A DNA stretch of 64,000 nucleotides from Prunella strophiata (GCA_036583965.1 JAZBQD010000014.1:27013490-27077489), one strand, 5' to 3'. Shown: positions 42,401-57,970, counted from the first letter of the stretch. Notes: generated by a model from the letters alone, not told the origin. Made by a program: numbers and translations.

Positions 42401-45400
42401 CAGTGCCACAGCAGACAAAGCTGTTGCAGTAGCTCCAGAAGCATTGCCTGGAGCTGTGTGCCAAGCCCATGTGATGTAGGAGGTGCTGTAGCCAGTGCAC
42501 TGGTGGGCACAGTGTAGCTCAGGATCTGGTATGTTGTGGCTTCCCAGCTTTTTAAAGCCTGATACATTAGTTTGCACCGTTTGAGTTCAATGATAGTTGC
42601 TCAAGCTGCTGTACTGGAGTCTGAAGTGCAATGGCTGAGAGCCACCACACACAACAGCTGCTGCTGTTGCCTCACCTGTGGGCAAGAATCTCCCAGAAAG
42701 TTATAACACAGATCTATGAGAATGAAACTCCCCATGCACTGCAAATATGCCTTTTGGCATATTTGAATCTGCAGGGTAATTTTTCAGGAGATGTTTGCCA
42801 TGGCTGCTGGTCCCAGAGTACTGACTGAATGGGTGTGGATGGCTAGAAAGGATCCCTGACCAAGCTCTTCTTGTCCATTTTTGGTGTTAACAACATGTCA
42901 CCAGAACTGTGTGAGACTGTTTTGTAACAAGCCACTGCATTTTAATACATTTGTTTTATTTCTGTGTCTGAAAAAATTGATTTTTGAAATCAAACCCTGC
43001 AGTCTATTCCCCTTAATACAAATGAATCACTTTGGTATTCCTTTTTAGATTAATCCAGCAGTTGTGATAATGACATTTTTGAAAGTGGCTGCTGCCTAAT
43101 GCTGTGTAATTTTTTTTAGTAACAATTGATCCATAAAATAGAATTCATACCATTCTTAATACACATTCTAACTAGAAGCAGTGATGGTGTGTGTGCAAAG
43201 CAGGCATATCAAGAAGTGTCTGAGTCCTTGTTTCATGGGGCATATTAAGGCCCTGGATGCAGCAAAAGTAGGTATTCTCCTTTGGCTGGACTGGAATTTC
43301 AGTGTTATCAGCTACAGAGAATTCAGTCTATGATCCAAACAAGAGCCAGACTCCAAAGGAAGCTATTGGAAATTAAAAGTAGAATGGTATTATATGTGAA
43401 TACTTTACTTCTGTTCTAGACAGTGAATTAAAAGAAGTCAAGAGAAACAGAGACAGTGTGGGAAATTCCCTTCCTATGCCTGGGGTGTTCTCTGTAATAA
43501 AGTAAAATGCAGTTCTGGATAGTTTTTCACTTGTAGGATCTTAGGCCAGTGTAGCACAGTTTGAAAAAACTCAGTTGTGGCACAGTTTATAAATTAAACG
43601 AAGCAGATATGTAACTTTTTATTTATTAATTGTCTTTGTGAAATGAAGACCCACTTGGTCAAACACACTTGGCTCAAGTTCTTATATACAGGATATGCTT
43701 GCAGGTAGCTATTATTAAAGAAAATATAAGGAATCTAGGATGAGTCAGAAGAGGAAAAGGCTCCTCTTTAGTCTTGAGTATTGTACTTAAATGTATTAAG
43801 TACTTCAGTAAACAGTATCTTTGTTTTTTGCTGGGGATGGAGAAACAGAACATTCCTTTCAGCACTGTGAAATATTCATGTCATCTGCTGTGACAAGGGT
43901 ATTTTTGCAGGCATTTTACTAGCAGCACCGCTTGGGCACTGGGACAGCAATTTAGACTGATTCCTACCTATTACAGTAACATAATTCCAGCTGTGTATTT
44001 TCAAGAAGTTCAAGGATATATTTTCTCTATTATTGGTCCTTGATGGAAACTACATTCTCCTAGAATCCAAGGATCTGATGAATACAGACATTGGCATTAT
44101 TTTTAATTTTTGCATCTTCTGGTTTAGTCACTTTTAAAAGTCATACATTCGGTCTAATTTGGTATGTACAGATCTTAACAACAGTTGTGTTTTAAAAGCA
44201 ACCTGTTCTACTCAGTACAACAAAGTGTGCTGTCCAGAGCTGGTAGGTCCATCGAGCTACAAAGACTCTCCTGGGCTGTGACATTCTCTTCCATTAGTGT
44301 GTGAACTGCTTTCAGAAGGCTGCCAGTTAAAAGGGGTCAGTTCTGCTGTGACCTACTGAGCAGTGCATGGGACCCAGTCCTTTGTTTGTAGGCAGATATT
44401 AATATCTGAAAGACCAAAGCACTTGAGGGACATTACCAGCAGAAGAACAGAGGTGGGGTTTGGATGGTTTTCCTAATTTTTTTCACTCTTAGAGTTATAA
44501 CAAAAGAAAAAAATATAATCATAAAGAGTGTTACATCTCTAACATTACTGCTGTTTCTCCTCTACATGCTCCTGAGGGGCCTTCCTTAATGAGGGACCCC
44601 AGTCCTGGAGAGCCCAGCTCCAGCTTTGGCTTCTGCTTTTCTGGGACACTTGCTGAGCAGCAGAATCTCTACAGGTGAAAACAGTGCCTGCAACTGTAAT
44701 TGTTGGCTTTGTACCAAATGCAGAGCCAGCCTGGATGATCTGAAGTCAACGAAGTAGAGTTTTGTAGAAGTGTAGAAGATTATAATAAGACGAAATCAAG
44801 CACAAAATATCCAATGCCTGGCAAGGTAGCAGAGCTGCTAGAACAGGGTCTGGTGCTTATACTGGGTCACAAACTGAAAAAAAGCCAGTCAGTGAGATAC
44901 TGTGATATAGAAAATCAATCTCCCTCTGGGATGTATTAGCAAGAGTGTCACTGAACTGAGCAGAATTTGCTCTTTGCAATGCTGGTGTGACATTATTTGG
45001 AGAGGTCAAAACACCAGACATTAAAAGGAAGACATGCCCAAAAAGAGCAAAGAGAATAGTCAGAGGCATTTTAAAAGTGCTATTTGTGAGAAATAAAAGA
45101 GGAAAGGATTTGTTAACTTTTGGAAGAGAAATAACTATGACTGGGGAGAAGTAATGCTGATAATCTTTCAACTCAGTAAAGTTTAAAAGATTATTATAAG
45201 GAAAGAGAACAGTGATCAATTGTTCTCATTGCATATCACCACAAACCAAGGAAAATGGCAGCTGAAGTTTCAGCAGATCCTCCTTTGGTTAAGTATCAGG
45301 AAAAAGTCAAGCCACCAGGTTTTTCAGTCTACTGGGTCAGTTCCCATGATCAACACAACCTACAAAGAACTGCTTGCATGACATCCCACTTCTCCCTGAG

Positions 45401-48400
45401 ACACAGCAATACTCCCCTGCATCCTTTTCCATAGGATCTGGACATGGACTTGTGTCATCTGGAACAAACTTGTGAAAATTGGAACTGCTAGTGAATGTAA
45501 CCATTGTTTTCCCAGTTTGTTTGTGTCTTGACTTTTTTTTGAAAGTGTCTGTCTCTTTTCCTACCTCCTGGACTGTGTCTGAAGTAAATAGAGATGAGTT
45601 GAAGGACTTAATGTTGGCAGCCTGGAAGGCAAATAATTCTGTGCCTGGGACTGTAACCAGGCAGCTTAGTCAATATCAACTTCAGTAAATCAGTAACACT
45701 CACTGCTCTCAGCAAAAATCACTTCTTTCTCTAAAAGAGCACATTCTTGGAAATCTACACTCAAACTCCACTTCAAAACATTCCAGAGAATTAATTTGCA
45801 TCTCTCTGGCCTTTAACTCCCTTTCCCCCACTCCAATAGATTACAAAATTTGGGCTGCTCAAAAGACTACTGTAGCAGTTGCAGGAGCAAAAGTCATTAC
45901 TAGAAATCTGTGCATAGCACTTCTTGAATTAATAAAAGAGGTGGTGGGTTCTTTTGAGCTGGGGACAGAAGAATATGCAGTACTGTTTTGATGGGGTAGA
46001 ATATATATGAGAATAATCTGTATGTAGCGATAAACAGGCTCTCAAATCTGTTATTACTCCTGTTTCTTTGGCAGGCATAAAGTTGGGGTGATGTACAAAC
46101 AAGGAAGATGTTCAGGTGTGTATTTGGTGTGTTGGAAATGGCAGGAAAATCTTGGTTTTGCCCAGGATCTGTGCAGGTGGAAGATGACTTGTTTTCCAAG
46201 TCATTGTCCACACTTCTGCTGTCACTTTGGGATCCCAGGACAAATAAACTCTCTAAATCTTTGACTGTCTCTTTAAAAGATATCACTAGAAACTGAAACA
46301 CACTATTTCATGCAAGAAAGGTTTCCTACATTTTGGATTTAGAGAGTCTTGACTGCTGAAATGCTGCTTTCATACAGCCTTCTCTGCTAAAAATTGGTTT
46401 TCCCCAAATGATCCCAAACTTTCTGAAATAACCTGACAAATCCTAATTCCTGCAGAACTTTTTTTCCTTATTTTTGGTGTTATCATTGGTAAACATACCT
46501 CTAGGCTGGTATTAAGTGGCAAACTTTTGACGTACTTCTAATAACTTTAACACCTGCATTTTTTTTCACAGCAGAGTAAATCCCTGCTGAAAAATATTTA
46601 TAGTGATCATCATTTCAGATGCCTTTACAATAAGACCAGAGGACTTCATAAAAAGTGTTGATCTTTTCTGTGGGCCTGTATAACTGCAGTGAGTCTGACT
46701 GCAGTAAGTCACAGCTCCCAAAGGGACTTTGATTATATAGAGTCAAATGCAGAGAGAGCAAAGATAAGCCTAGGAGCTAAAAACCACTGAATCCAGCCTT
46801 AAAATTAACAATCACAAAAGCTGTATCTATTTAGAGCTTTGATTTAACTAAGTCTCCCAGAGCACAGATCAATCGTAGGCATGGCATTGAAGCCAATCAC
46901 CATGATGTCTAAGTGAGGATGGTTATCCCAGCCTTATTCTTCCCTGCATTAGCCTAGACACACAGTGGGATCAAACTCTCTTGTTAAACACTCAGCCATT
47001 CCTCCCTTTGTATCTACAAATGACAGGCAAGGGACAGAAACAGATATGTCTTGCAGTCCACAACAGCATATCAATATCCCAATCTGCATAGCACACAACA
47101 GGGGTCACCTTGCAGATGGATTAGTGTGCCAGCTCCCTGTTGCAGCAAGGTAATACAATGAGTTACATAAAAGTTAATTAGCAAAGCAAAGAAAGCAGAG
47201 AACCTGAAAGGCTCTGATGTTTTGTTTAAATACTATAATCCTCTGATGTTCTGCAGATTTACAGCAAGACTCATGGGTTCTTCTTCTTTATGGGAGGGGA
47301 TGGGTTACTGCTTGGTGAATTTGACTTTTTAGATGCATAGCTGAATAAATTATAAGGCATATTTATAAGACAGGGTAATGCTTCATGAATCAGTCCCAGA
47401 GCTACATGTTCATTCAGTGTCCTTTTGATTTATTTTGTTAAGATAGCATTTAATAGGATTGTCAGATTGTTCCTGAACTTGGTTAGCCAAGGCCAGACTT
47501 CCAAAAGGAAAAACTTGAAATGGTTTGGGAGTTCAGGCCTATTTAAAAGATTCTAATTTCTTTGTTTTACTTGCCTGGGTATTGCAATCCTGTAGTTACT
47601 TTTATTTTTAGTAATAAGTGTGACCTTTAACCTAGCTGCTGTACACAATCCAGCCTGGTATGACACAGAGAGCAAAATACTTATTCTCAAAGGTCTTGTG
47701 TCCTTTTGTAGCATCCAGCCTGAATGCTGCAACTCTATAGAGCTGAGGAACAAGCTCTAGTTTTCTGCTACAAAGACTGCTTTTCAGCTGGGTGAGATGA
47801 TGGTTGTACTTGTGGGCATCAGCTTTCCTTAATGGGGATCAGGTCTTCATTGTCATGGGATTCCAGGCACAGCAACAGGCATAGGATGGATGAGAAAACA
47901 GATCTACACAACCTGGTGGACATCAGTTGAATGTGGTGATAAGAAAGTAAAACCAAGTGGTTTATGGATGTGGAATAGGAACAAAGCTTCTTAATTTTCA
48001 CCTTGTGTGGGCCATGACTCAAACAATCTGAGTCATAGCAATAACTAATACAGCTACACTCAATCTCATTTCCTTTGGATTAGCACTCCCATCACAAAAA
48101 TGTGGCTACTGCTGCAGATGCTTTTATTGATAACCAGCAATGTTCTCCACAGAAATAAGCCCTAAGTTGAATTTTTACAGCTGAGCCTCACTCTGGCCAT
48201 CAGAAAATCCCAGGGTAGCAGAAGGACTGAGGACTTAATAAAGACCAGATTTGTTCCTGTCAGATCAGTGCTGAGTGTGGGTGACAAGGTGGCAGAACGA
48301 AAGTCGCTAACAGTCATGCTCTAGCTCTTTTTTGGTAAAGCAGAAGTTAGTTCCCTATAGCAGCATGTGAAGCTTTCAAAAGTTTCAAACCCCTATAAGG

Positions 48401-51400
48401 AAAAAAATCAGAAGTGGGTCTGTCAAGAAAGGAGGAAATACCAAGGCACAGACAGTATGGGCTAAAGGGGAGTGGGCAATACCATTCAGCTAGAAAAACA
48501 ACATTTTCTTCTGATTTCAGGATCTGGGCTGCATGGCCTTTGATGTTTCATTCCTTTGGGCTTTCACCCCTTTGTTGCAAACTCCTCTTTTGATGGATAC
48601 ACTGTAGATGCAGTAGTGAATTTTTTAAATTTTTTTTTTTTTTTCTGAAACATAAATGTTGATACCATGCATTGTTGTAAGAAACAAATGTTTACTTAAA
48701 ATGAAAACTTCAGGGAACTTCAGTCCATCATTGTTTGAATTTTCTGCCTAGAATTGTGGTGCTAATGCAGAGACCACTGTTGTTTTGTGAAAGAGAAGAG
48801 GGATGACATAATCCTCAATATTTTTCTCTGCCACAAATGTTTTTGCGGCAGGTTGGAAATTGTACGAGCAGCCACTGGATGGCAATGTTTCACACACAAT
48901 TTCAGTCTCAATGGTTTAATAAGACTTGGAGTGCAGGTGCTCATCTGATTAAAACTTTCATCCAAATCCTAGTCTAACACTTATTTCAATTCCATGTTTG
49001 TGTCGCTGGCAGAAATTGAACTGACAGTTGTATTATGGAGAGGCTACTGGCTCTGCATTGCTAAGGTCGAAACTTGTTTTTCATTATAAACTCAATCTTG
49101 GCCTCAACTCTGATATTCTCAGTAAAGACTATTCCTCTTTCACATATTGGGACCACAATGAGCAGCAAAGAGAGATGTTTTGTTCCCATTTCAGATAAGT
49201 TAAGCAGGCTGTTTATTTGGTTCAGGTCTGTGGACACTCTGGTGTTAAAATGCATAAAACTTTTTGCAGTGTCTCTTCTCTGAAACTTTCTATGAAATTC
49301 AAGACCCCCAGAACAACACAAGCTGGATCTGTAAGGTTTATTGAGTAAAATGGGAAGTGAAGTTCCTCCAGCTGAATTCACCCTTCCTTCCTTATATTTG
49401 TTTGCAGTGAAATTCACCTAACATTTCTGAAGATTTTTAGAAAATGAAAAGTCTAGTGACAAGTATCTCAGTGACAGGTGCAGGTGTTCTGAGAAAGCAA
49501 TTTTTTACACTCATCTGTCAGTATTCGTGCTGAGAGCACTCACACCTGGATTCAGCTAGGAAACAAACACAGCACAAATCGGGTGACTTGGCTGGCAAAT
49601 TAGAGCTGACCAACACAGATCAAAAAGAAAATGCTGAATGCTTAGAGAATTAAGGTGGCATATCCATACACTGGGGTTTTTTACTCCTTAAAAAAGTAAC
49701 ATTTGAAGACAATGTGAGATAAGAAAGTTGAAGAATCCTGATCATTACAAGTATTCATTGTGAAAAATCAAACCACTAAAATCTCTGATGATATTATTTA
49801 CTTAGCTTTACTTGCCATGTTGCAAAAGCCTCCTTTCTCTTCATGCACCTGCTCTTGTTATCTATTGCTGACTAGCACATATCTGACAGGTATGCCATAT
49901 GCCAGGCCAGTAAACAGAAAATCACAGTGCAAAAGAAATTATCCACAAAGCTTTGTTTCTTGTTTTGGTGCAGGTTTGAGTAGTAATTGTGGGAATCATG
50001 TTTACAGTACATTCCTCCCTGCCTGGGTCAATTTAGTATGGTGTTTACTGCATCTGAGGAAATCGGCTCCTTTGGAAGACAATTGTCTCTTGAGATATTT
50101 CTTGTTGCTGCAATCATCCAGGAATGGATACACTTTCTACTCTGCCACTGGTTTTGAGCAACAAGCTTTTTATGCCTGCCCTGAGAGAATTCAGAATAGC
50201 TCTATATGGGAAAAATCCAATCTCATTCCTATATTGGCACAACCTTTGAATCCTTTGCTTTACTTCTACAGATCATAGAGAATGCTCCTAGCGCTTTTGT
50301 GTAACAGATAAAAAGGTACACAGAGGGGAGGACTGAAAGCCTGGTATTGCTGTGGAAGAGAGCTAAGATTAGAACTACACCTGAAGATCATTTCCACTTT
50401 CAAGCATTCTCAGTTTAGTCTTACAATGTGTACCCTAACACTGTAATGTCTCTCTTAGAGAGTTAAAGTGCTCTTACATTTTACTTCTCTGATACTGACA
50501 GGCACTCTCACACTGTACACGAGCTTCTCTCTGGGAAAGTACACCATTTCTTTTTCTTTGCTGCTGTGTACAGCTAAATTTAAAAAGTGAATCTGTACTT
50601 GATCAAACATTTTCAAACTTGGCGCTTCCACATTTTTTGATCATAAATAATGACATGCCAAAAAAATATGCTGTAACACAAAACTGAGCTATGGCCAGAC
50701 AGTAAGGCAGAAAATAAAAAATAAGTTAGACTTACATTACCTAGACAATTCTGAGAAAATGATGTAACCTAGTCCTAGTAGCAGCATAGTGACACCATTT
50801 GCGTCACTGAAATTCATTAATAAGGTCACCATTTCTCTAAGGAACTATTGCTTCAGGTGTTAGTAATATGAGTGGGAATATTTGTTTTGACAGGACTTTC
50901 ATCAGTTTGGATATATTTAAGTAAATTATTTAAAAAGGGAAATACTTTAGAATTACAAAAAAGCAATGAAAACAGATCATTAAAACCCTTAACATTTTAC
51001 CAAAATATGTTTTAAAGAGTATATCATAAGGACTTTTTTGTTAACAAGTATCTACTGTCAGTCTCAGAGCTCAGGTTCTTAGCTGATGCAGTAGGTCAAT
51101 CATACAGAAAGGGTAAGTCTCAACAGCACTCAACAGCCACTTACATACCCTGCTCAAAATACCCAGAGCCTGACATTTTTAAGTTAATGTTTTTATTGAA
51201 ATGAGTGAGTTCAGCTGTAGGCATGCATCTAAATCTGGCCCAAGGAATTCACATTACACATTTTGTGTATGTGGAACAGGTAAATACTGATCACCTATAA
51301 ACATTTTAGAATAAATGCCCTGCCCAAAATCAGATAGGACCCCTTTTTCAGGGACACAGGAATACTCTGTGCTACTGAAATAACAAAATATTCAAATTAC

Positions 51401-52000
51401 TTTTTTTCTCTTTCATAAACATCAGTGTTTGTGTCTCTGGATAAAAATGGAATATTTTATTTTGAGGCTTTGATTCAGAACAGATTACATATTGACACAA
51501 ATCACAATTACAGTTGTCCCAGTGTACTCTTTCAGGTATTAAAGGGTTCCTGATTTAACTGTGCATTTGTTTAAAGCTAATCATGAAGGTTTAAGTCTTC
51601 AGCATCAAGCTTTAATGTGAAGTATGTTATAGGTGGCTCAGATTAAGCAGAATTCTAGAAATGGTACCTTTAATTTAACATTTTAGCAAACCTCTTATGG
51701 AAGTCAACAGGACTTCTCCTGAATTAAAAGTGTAACATTTTCCCCACTATTTGTGGTAAGTCATACAAAATAGTAATTTTCTCCTTGTCATCAAAGAAGA
51801 CAGTTCTAAAATGCTCTCCCCACAGAAGCACACAGTCAGCCCTCAGGAAGAAAATTAAATTAAGGAAGATCAGAAAACCCTGAAGAACAATACTCCACAA
51901 GTAAAACTTGGGGGTGACTTCAGGACAGAAAGAAAGAGGGCATTCAAAGCTTATTTTTCGAGAGGTTTTTGGATATGAGAACTGTATTTCCTGTGGAATT
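39470..52000. other. intergenic region, no gene seen
   Basis: No RNA gene or mobile element recognised. The first 550 bp are somewhat richer in GC and carry a 194-codon frame (39725-40309 plus) with no recognisable domain. A T15 run lies at 48630-48644. A 172-codon frame at 49760-50278 has no domain or flanking splice evidence. Confidence 0.6.
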
Positions 52001-55000
52001 GCAAAAAATTAAATTGGCTTTGAGATATTAATGTCCCAGTATAAATATTCTAGGAGGCAGTAGGAAGATTTTCTTAGAGGGGAAACCCTCTGTAGCACAT
52101 CATCACCATACACAGAAATGAACCAGAGACACTGTGAAGCAGTATGTAAAATGAGACTGGAATTTTTCTGTGTGGTAACTTTTACCGTGCCATGTCAGCT
52201 TAATGTTAGAGAGATAGACTGACTTGAAATTAACATTTTTTTTCCAATATTAATGACATCAAAGTGACTTGAGAGATTTCATTTATTTCTTATTGAATAT
52301 GACAATATCCTGATACTTTCTCCACATGAGATTTGTGTGTGTACTGACTTCTGTTTAGGGATAATAGCTGTCAAATCCAAGACTCATTAAATAATGGGAA
52401 AAAGCCAAAGAAGAAGCAGGCTGCATGGGAGGACACATAAGACCTAGGATACTGTTAGTGATGTGTGTTTGTAGAACTGAGTGGACAGAAGGCCTGCCAG
52501 GATGGAGATTCAGCTGTTCCAGGAGCTGACAGCTACTTCATGCCTGAGGCTTTGAGGGAAGCTTCAAGAAATGTGATAATTGGAGAACGATTGAACTTTT
52601 AGACAAATGTCTTCCTTTGCTTCACCAGCTCTTGGCTCATCAGCTCTGCAGAAAGAATGTCATTAGAAGGCAGTTATCCTCTTTAATGCAGGAATAGTGT
52701 TTCCCCTCCAGGCTGCTTTAGGAAAATGGTGCTTCTTTCCCCAAAGTGTGACACCCCAGAGAGGAAGTTGACACTATCTTCTACAAAGCAGAGATGTGTG
52801 AAAGGAAGAGTCACCAGTGAATGCCAGCCCAGCACCCTTGCTTTGAGGCTGAGCAAGGATTGGAAAGTGTCATCTGGATACCAGACCTGTGGTCCTTCAA
52901 AATTGTCCAGCAGGCTCCTGGCTACCAGCTCCCTGGCCTGCCTTGCACCTTCATCCCATGTGTGGTGGCACTCACCACAAGGCACTTTGTGCCACCCCCA
53001 CTCAGTGTCAGATGGATGCATACAGAATGGTGTTCCTGTGGCTTTTCCTCTCTTTGACCAGATAGGGAGGCTGTGGGCAATGAGGGCATTTCAGAATTAT
53101 GTCCTTTCCCTGCCTTTTGACTGGTTGTGGGAAGGAATAAGAACATCTCAAAAGCAGATAAAGTAGACAAAAATCCCTGTAAATAGAAGAGCAAAAGAGG
53201 CGGAATATGAAACCTTGTAACCACTGAGGTCAGAGGCAAGTTTCTCGGAAATCCGTGAGATCAGTCCTTCTGCAACAAGATTGGAAGGCAGAGAGAGATG
53301 GAAGCTGGAAAATTTTAAAAAATAAGCTGGCTTTTTGTTTTCTTAGTTGCACTGCAGATTAGATGTGGGAAATACCAAATACTTCATGTCTTGGCAGAAG
53401 CTTGTTTTTCCCTATGGGAACTGAAATATAGAAGAATTTGTTTGAAAACTTGTAAAACGGAGAGGATGTTTTGGGGTTTTGCAAGCCAAAGACCAAATGT
53501 CTTGAAGGCTGAAAAGGGAATATTTTAAAATTTTATTTTGTCAGCAGCAACTATGTGTTTTACTAGGCAACAAAAGCCTTCAACAGCTATTTTATGCACC
53601 TTAATTTCCTAGTAGAATATTTTCATCCAGTTCTTTCCCCATTCTTGCCACAGTCTCCATTAAACTCTTTATTTTACCATTTCCTCTTCTCATTTTTTTG
53701 GTCTACACCAGAGTTTGCAAAACGGACCTACAGATTCGGTTTTTTTTTCAGAGAAGCTCTCTCAGACTTATAAAGAAAAGCTGGAAACAGTATCTAAAAT
53801 GTCAAAGAATCAAATGCTAAATGGTTGTGGCCCCTCTCTCACTGCTGCTCTCCTGCCTAGAGCTGTGATTTTGTATTCACATTCAGTTTTCAGAGTAGAC
53901 AAGATTTCTGGTTGCACTTTGCACTGGTAATCTGTAGCTGTGATATAACTTAGCAGTTCATATTTTTTAAAACAATCCCTTCAGTTTTAATCCAATAAAT
54001 GGCTTCTTGTCAACACCCTGTGCAATTGTACTGTTTTTTAGCTTTGTTTGACAACATCTTGAAAAAACCTTTAGCTGTAAATCTATAAAGAAAGCCTTAT
54101 TTCCACCTTAATTCCAGACACAAGAGAATAAATAGAAAACTAGAAAACTGTATACCTGTTTACTGATATCTGGGACATATCTGAAGATGGTAACCATTGC
54201 AGAGATTGAATCTGCAGCCTCAGCAACTTTGATAGGAAATAGAAAGTTTAAAATCACCAGCTGCAGCACTTTCAGAATCTAAAAAATAGTGAAAGTGCAA
54301 AACTTCTTTCAGTTTGAAGCTACAGAGAACAGCATCATTATGACTTATGAATAAGAGAAGAAAGAAAACCCAAAGAGGTTTGTATATTTAGGAAGGCTTT
54401 ATTTTGGATCAGAGGAACATATTTCTCATATGAAAGAAAGCAAAATTACTATGTCATGTCCAAGAAATTTGTCATAACCTGACTAGTTATTTCCATAATA
54501 GAATAGTTGGGGTTTTTTTTTCCTTAAACAAAAGAGGATTGGTTCTTTGGAGAATCTAGTTTTAGACATACTTAGAGTACAGATTCACAGCCTGGTTTTG
54601 GATGCTTAAGTGACTACAGAATTTGAGTTAATGACCTGGGAGAGCCAGAGGTTAGTGCTTCAGTGGTTTCTGAAAGCTCCATCAGCAGGAGTCTTGATCT
54701 TTTGCTTATATATTTCTTTTTTGTGAGGTGCCAGATGCCTGTCATGCTGCATAAAGAAACAAAACATCTTCACTGATCAGGACAGCAAGAAGTAAAAATG
54801 CATGTTGATAACATTGAAATGCTAGAATGAATTTTTTCTGCAGTGCTAGCATTAGCCAGTCTGAGCAGTGGTTGGAAGCAAAGCAATAAGAGGCAAAAGC
54901 TCCTCTTGAAAAGTCCTACTCTGCGTTAGGAGTTTGCATCTTGGTTCTTGATAGCAAGTTCAAACTTTTTGTACAAAATTATGCTAATGATGGATTTGTC

Positions 55001-57568
55001 AAGAGGTCTGTTGAAGACACTGACAATTGCCTGGATAACTCTAGGGCAACTCTGGTAATCATACTTGTGTAGTTACAGGACTGTGAGAGAAATACAATTA
55101 AGAAATATAATTCAAAAATAAGATAATTCTATGAAGGAAAAAGACAGTCCTGTTCAGTAAGCCCAGACCTCTAGTACATCTTGCTTTTCCTTTTCCCATG
55201 ATTCTGACTTTTCCATTCAAATTACATTGTTTAATGCCACCATTACTTTCATATTTGCTTAATTTGTTTGCTGGAATCAGAGAAAGGATCAGTGGGTGGC
55301 TGATTTCCCCACTGAAATGTCTATATCAGCTTGTCTGGAGTTCAGTGGGTCTAGGGAAGTTTGATCATCACTCCTTGCCAGCAGTTCTGTGGAAGCCTCA
55401 CAGGAGACAGATGAGTTTTAAGGTATTTCTCACAATCAAGTTAACAGATCACTGTGACTATGGTCACAGCTAAGGCACTCCAAAGGCAGCTCACTCCTCA
55501 GATCAGCATGTGGTCCATGCTGGCTTTGAAGGACAATCCTTTGATGCCTGTAATTAATAACTTTTCCAGGAAAAGGTTGGAGTGACATTTGTCCACCAAC
55601 TCTGGAGAGAGGATAGATGAAAAGTACTTCTAGACAGCACCTTTTCCTTTCTGCAACTTATTGTTTTCATTCAAAGCCACTGACTGAAGTCCAGCTATAC
55701 ACTCTGGAACTTGTTGGATCTCTTTGCCAGGGGACCCTCTTGTTTGCATAATGGGATCAGCTAGTCATGGCAGGTTATGTGATGCTGGCAGCTGCCTCTT
55801 TTCAAACAGCTTTAGTGTCTCCTAGTCCCTGCCAATTGCAAGGTTGAGACACAAAGTCTTTTGGGAGCTCAGTCTTTATTTAGCAACATGGAGAAACCCT
55901 GTTTCAAAAATTTGAAGCAAATGAGAAGGGTGATTGACTACTTTACGGCTATCTCTACCAACAGTTTTGCTAATCCAGAGAGAGATCAGTGAAAAAAGGG
56001 AATAAAGTGAGTCTACTATTCATATGTTTTAAATGGTTAAGAATTTCAGTCCCAAATATGTTTTCACCACTGGAATAGCACAGAAAAAGGTTTCACAAAC
56101 ATTTATTACTTTCCAGCTGGGTGTTAATTATGTAAGTTGCATGCATTGTTTCTGCTTTCTGGTTGAGTGACTTAGGTAACCACCCATTTCAATAAAAATT
56201 AAAACAATCAGCCTTAAATGTGTTGGGTTTTTTTCTGAATAACTCATCATTCAAAGGTGAAAATCAATGTTTTGAACATCACTGGAAGTGAAGCTTGACT
56301 GCATGAATATTTACTGACAGCTAAGATGTCAGATTGGCAAATCATATGAATCAAATTTGGGATTGCTTGTTACTATTGTTAATAATAAGTGGTTGTGGGA
56401 CAGTATTACTTAATATTCTTTCAGTGTTCAAAATATAGTGAATGCATACAACTAAGAGAGTGTGAACTTCAAAGAAGTTACACTGTAAGCATAAAACACA
56501 GGGGGCTTACTAGCTTTGGAAGAATTGTTTGCAAAATTTTCCCTCTTTTTTCCTTGTCTCTTTTGTTTCTCTCTCCTACAAAAATACACTCTTTTCCCAA
56601 TTATGAGCCACTATGAAAAAATTATATAAAGTTACCACTTCATATTCCCCAAGATAGGGCTGAATAAAGCTTTTAATTTCTCTAACTTCTACAAGTGCTT
56701 TGTCTTAGAAAGAAGAGAGGAATCAAACCACACTGATCACGTCTGTGATGTCAAAAGATTCAGTTCTATTTCTGATGAACTTTTACAATTCCATCTGCAG
56801 AGGGATCTGCTACAAAGAACTCTCAGAGCCAGAATAAAAACCCATCAGTGGCTTGTGTTCTTCATAAAAGTAGGAGGGTTGGATAAATATCCCTAAAACT
56901 CTTCTATGGGCATTGGCAAACTTAGTATTTAACTCTTTAGATGCTGTTTAAAAACTTCCAGCCAGATTATTTATTCAAAATTTAAGTTCTGACAAAAGAA
57001 TTGTCTGGCAAGATTGCTTATTGAAAGCTCATATCTTAAGCAAATTTTCATAAACTGAAGAGTAAATCCATAAATAAAAAAAAACCTCTCGGCCATTGGA
57101 TTTAAATTAAAAAAACCCAAAGCTTTTAAAGTAGAAATACCAGTCTAAAAGTTATAATATGTAATCAAGGCATAAAATCATGCACAGAAAACTATATATT
57201 CAGTCCAAAGGGTTAGAACATGACATTTCAAACATTGAATCCCTTCTATGGATTAAGCATAAAATGCACACAGGAATTTATTTTTGATTAAGCTGTCAAC
57301 ATAATGTTTGAAATAATGCATACGTTCAAAAAATCCATAGTCAAATAATAACAGGGTAAAAAAAATCGTATATCTTTCCCACTTGCAAGAACAGTTTGTT
57401 ACTCAGAGGCAGAATCAGCCACAGAATTATCAGCAAAGTGAAAGAAAGCTTCAGCAGCCTTCACTAGCAGTGGCTAGCAAAATGCGCAGTCCTACATTAC
57501 CCGATGTGGTTGCAGTACCCTGCGTTTAAGCTAGGGGTGCTTCCATCCATTCAAGGATTCAGTTCAAA

Positions 57569-57599
57569 TTTTATTTATTTAATTAATTTATTTATTTTA
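57569..57599. repeat. (TTTA)n-like AT-rich simple repeat
   Basis: TTTATTTATTTAATTAATTT-type sequence; imperfect tetranucleotide units. Confidence 0.85.
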
Positions 57600-57970
57600 C
57601 CAGGTAGGTGAAGACCCCCATAACAGAGGCACGCACTAACTGCAATGTTAGAAAAGAGTGAAGTTCATAACCCCCAGTAAGATTACAGTAATGCACCATA
57701 TGAAATCAGAGTGAGAAGAGACGGATGGTACAGAGCTTGGTCAAAAGTCAAAGGAAATCAATGGCAGATCATCTGCAGACTTCAGGGGGGTGGGATTGAA
57801 ACTAGAACATCTAATATCAAGTCTGATCCTCACTTTGCCTGTAAATTTGGACAATTTATAGCCTTCATTTCTTTCTGAGATGGTTGCAAGGCTTCAGTTA
57901 GTGTTTCAGAAGAGTGCCAAAACCTTAAATGAAAATACGAATAATTATGGAAATATGAACCATTATTAAC

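Noticed and set aside
44857..45219. 120-codon minus-strand frame with a hydrophobic, signal-like stretch
   Set aside because: The hydrophobic part lies in mid-frame and reflects T-rich sequence; no homology recognised.
49760..50278. 172-codon plus-strand frame in AT-rich DNA
   Set aside because: Longer than typical here, but without domain, promoter or splice support. A codon-conservation test in relatives would settle it.
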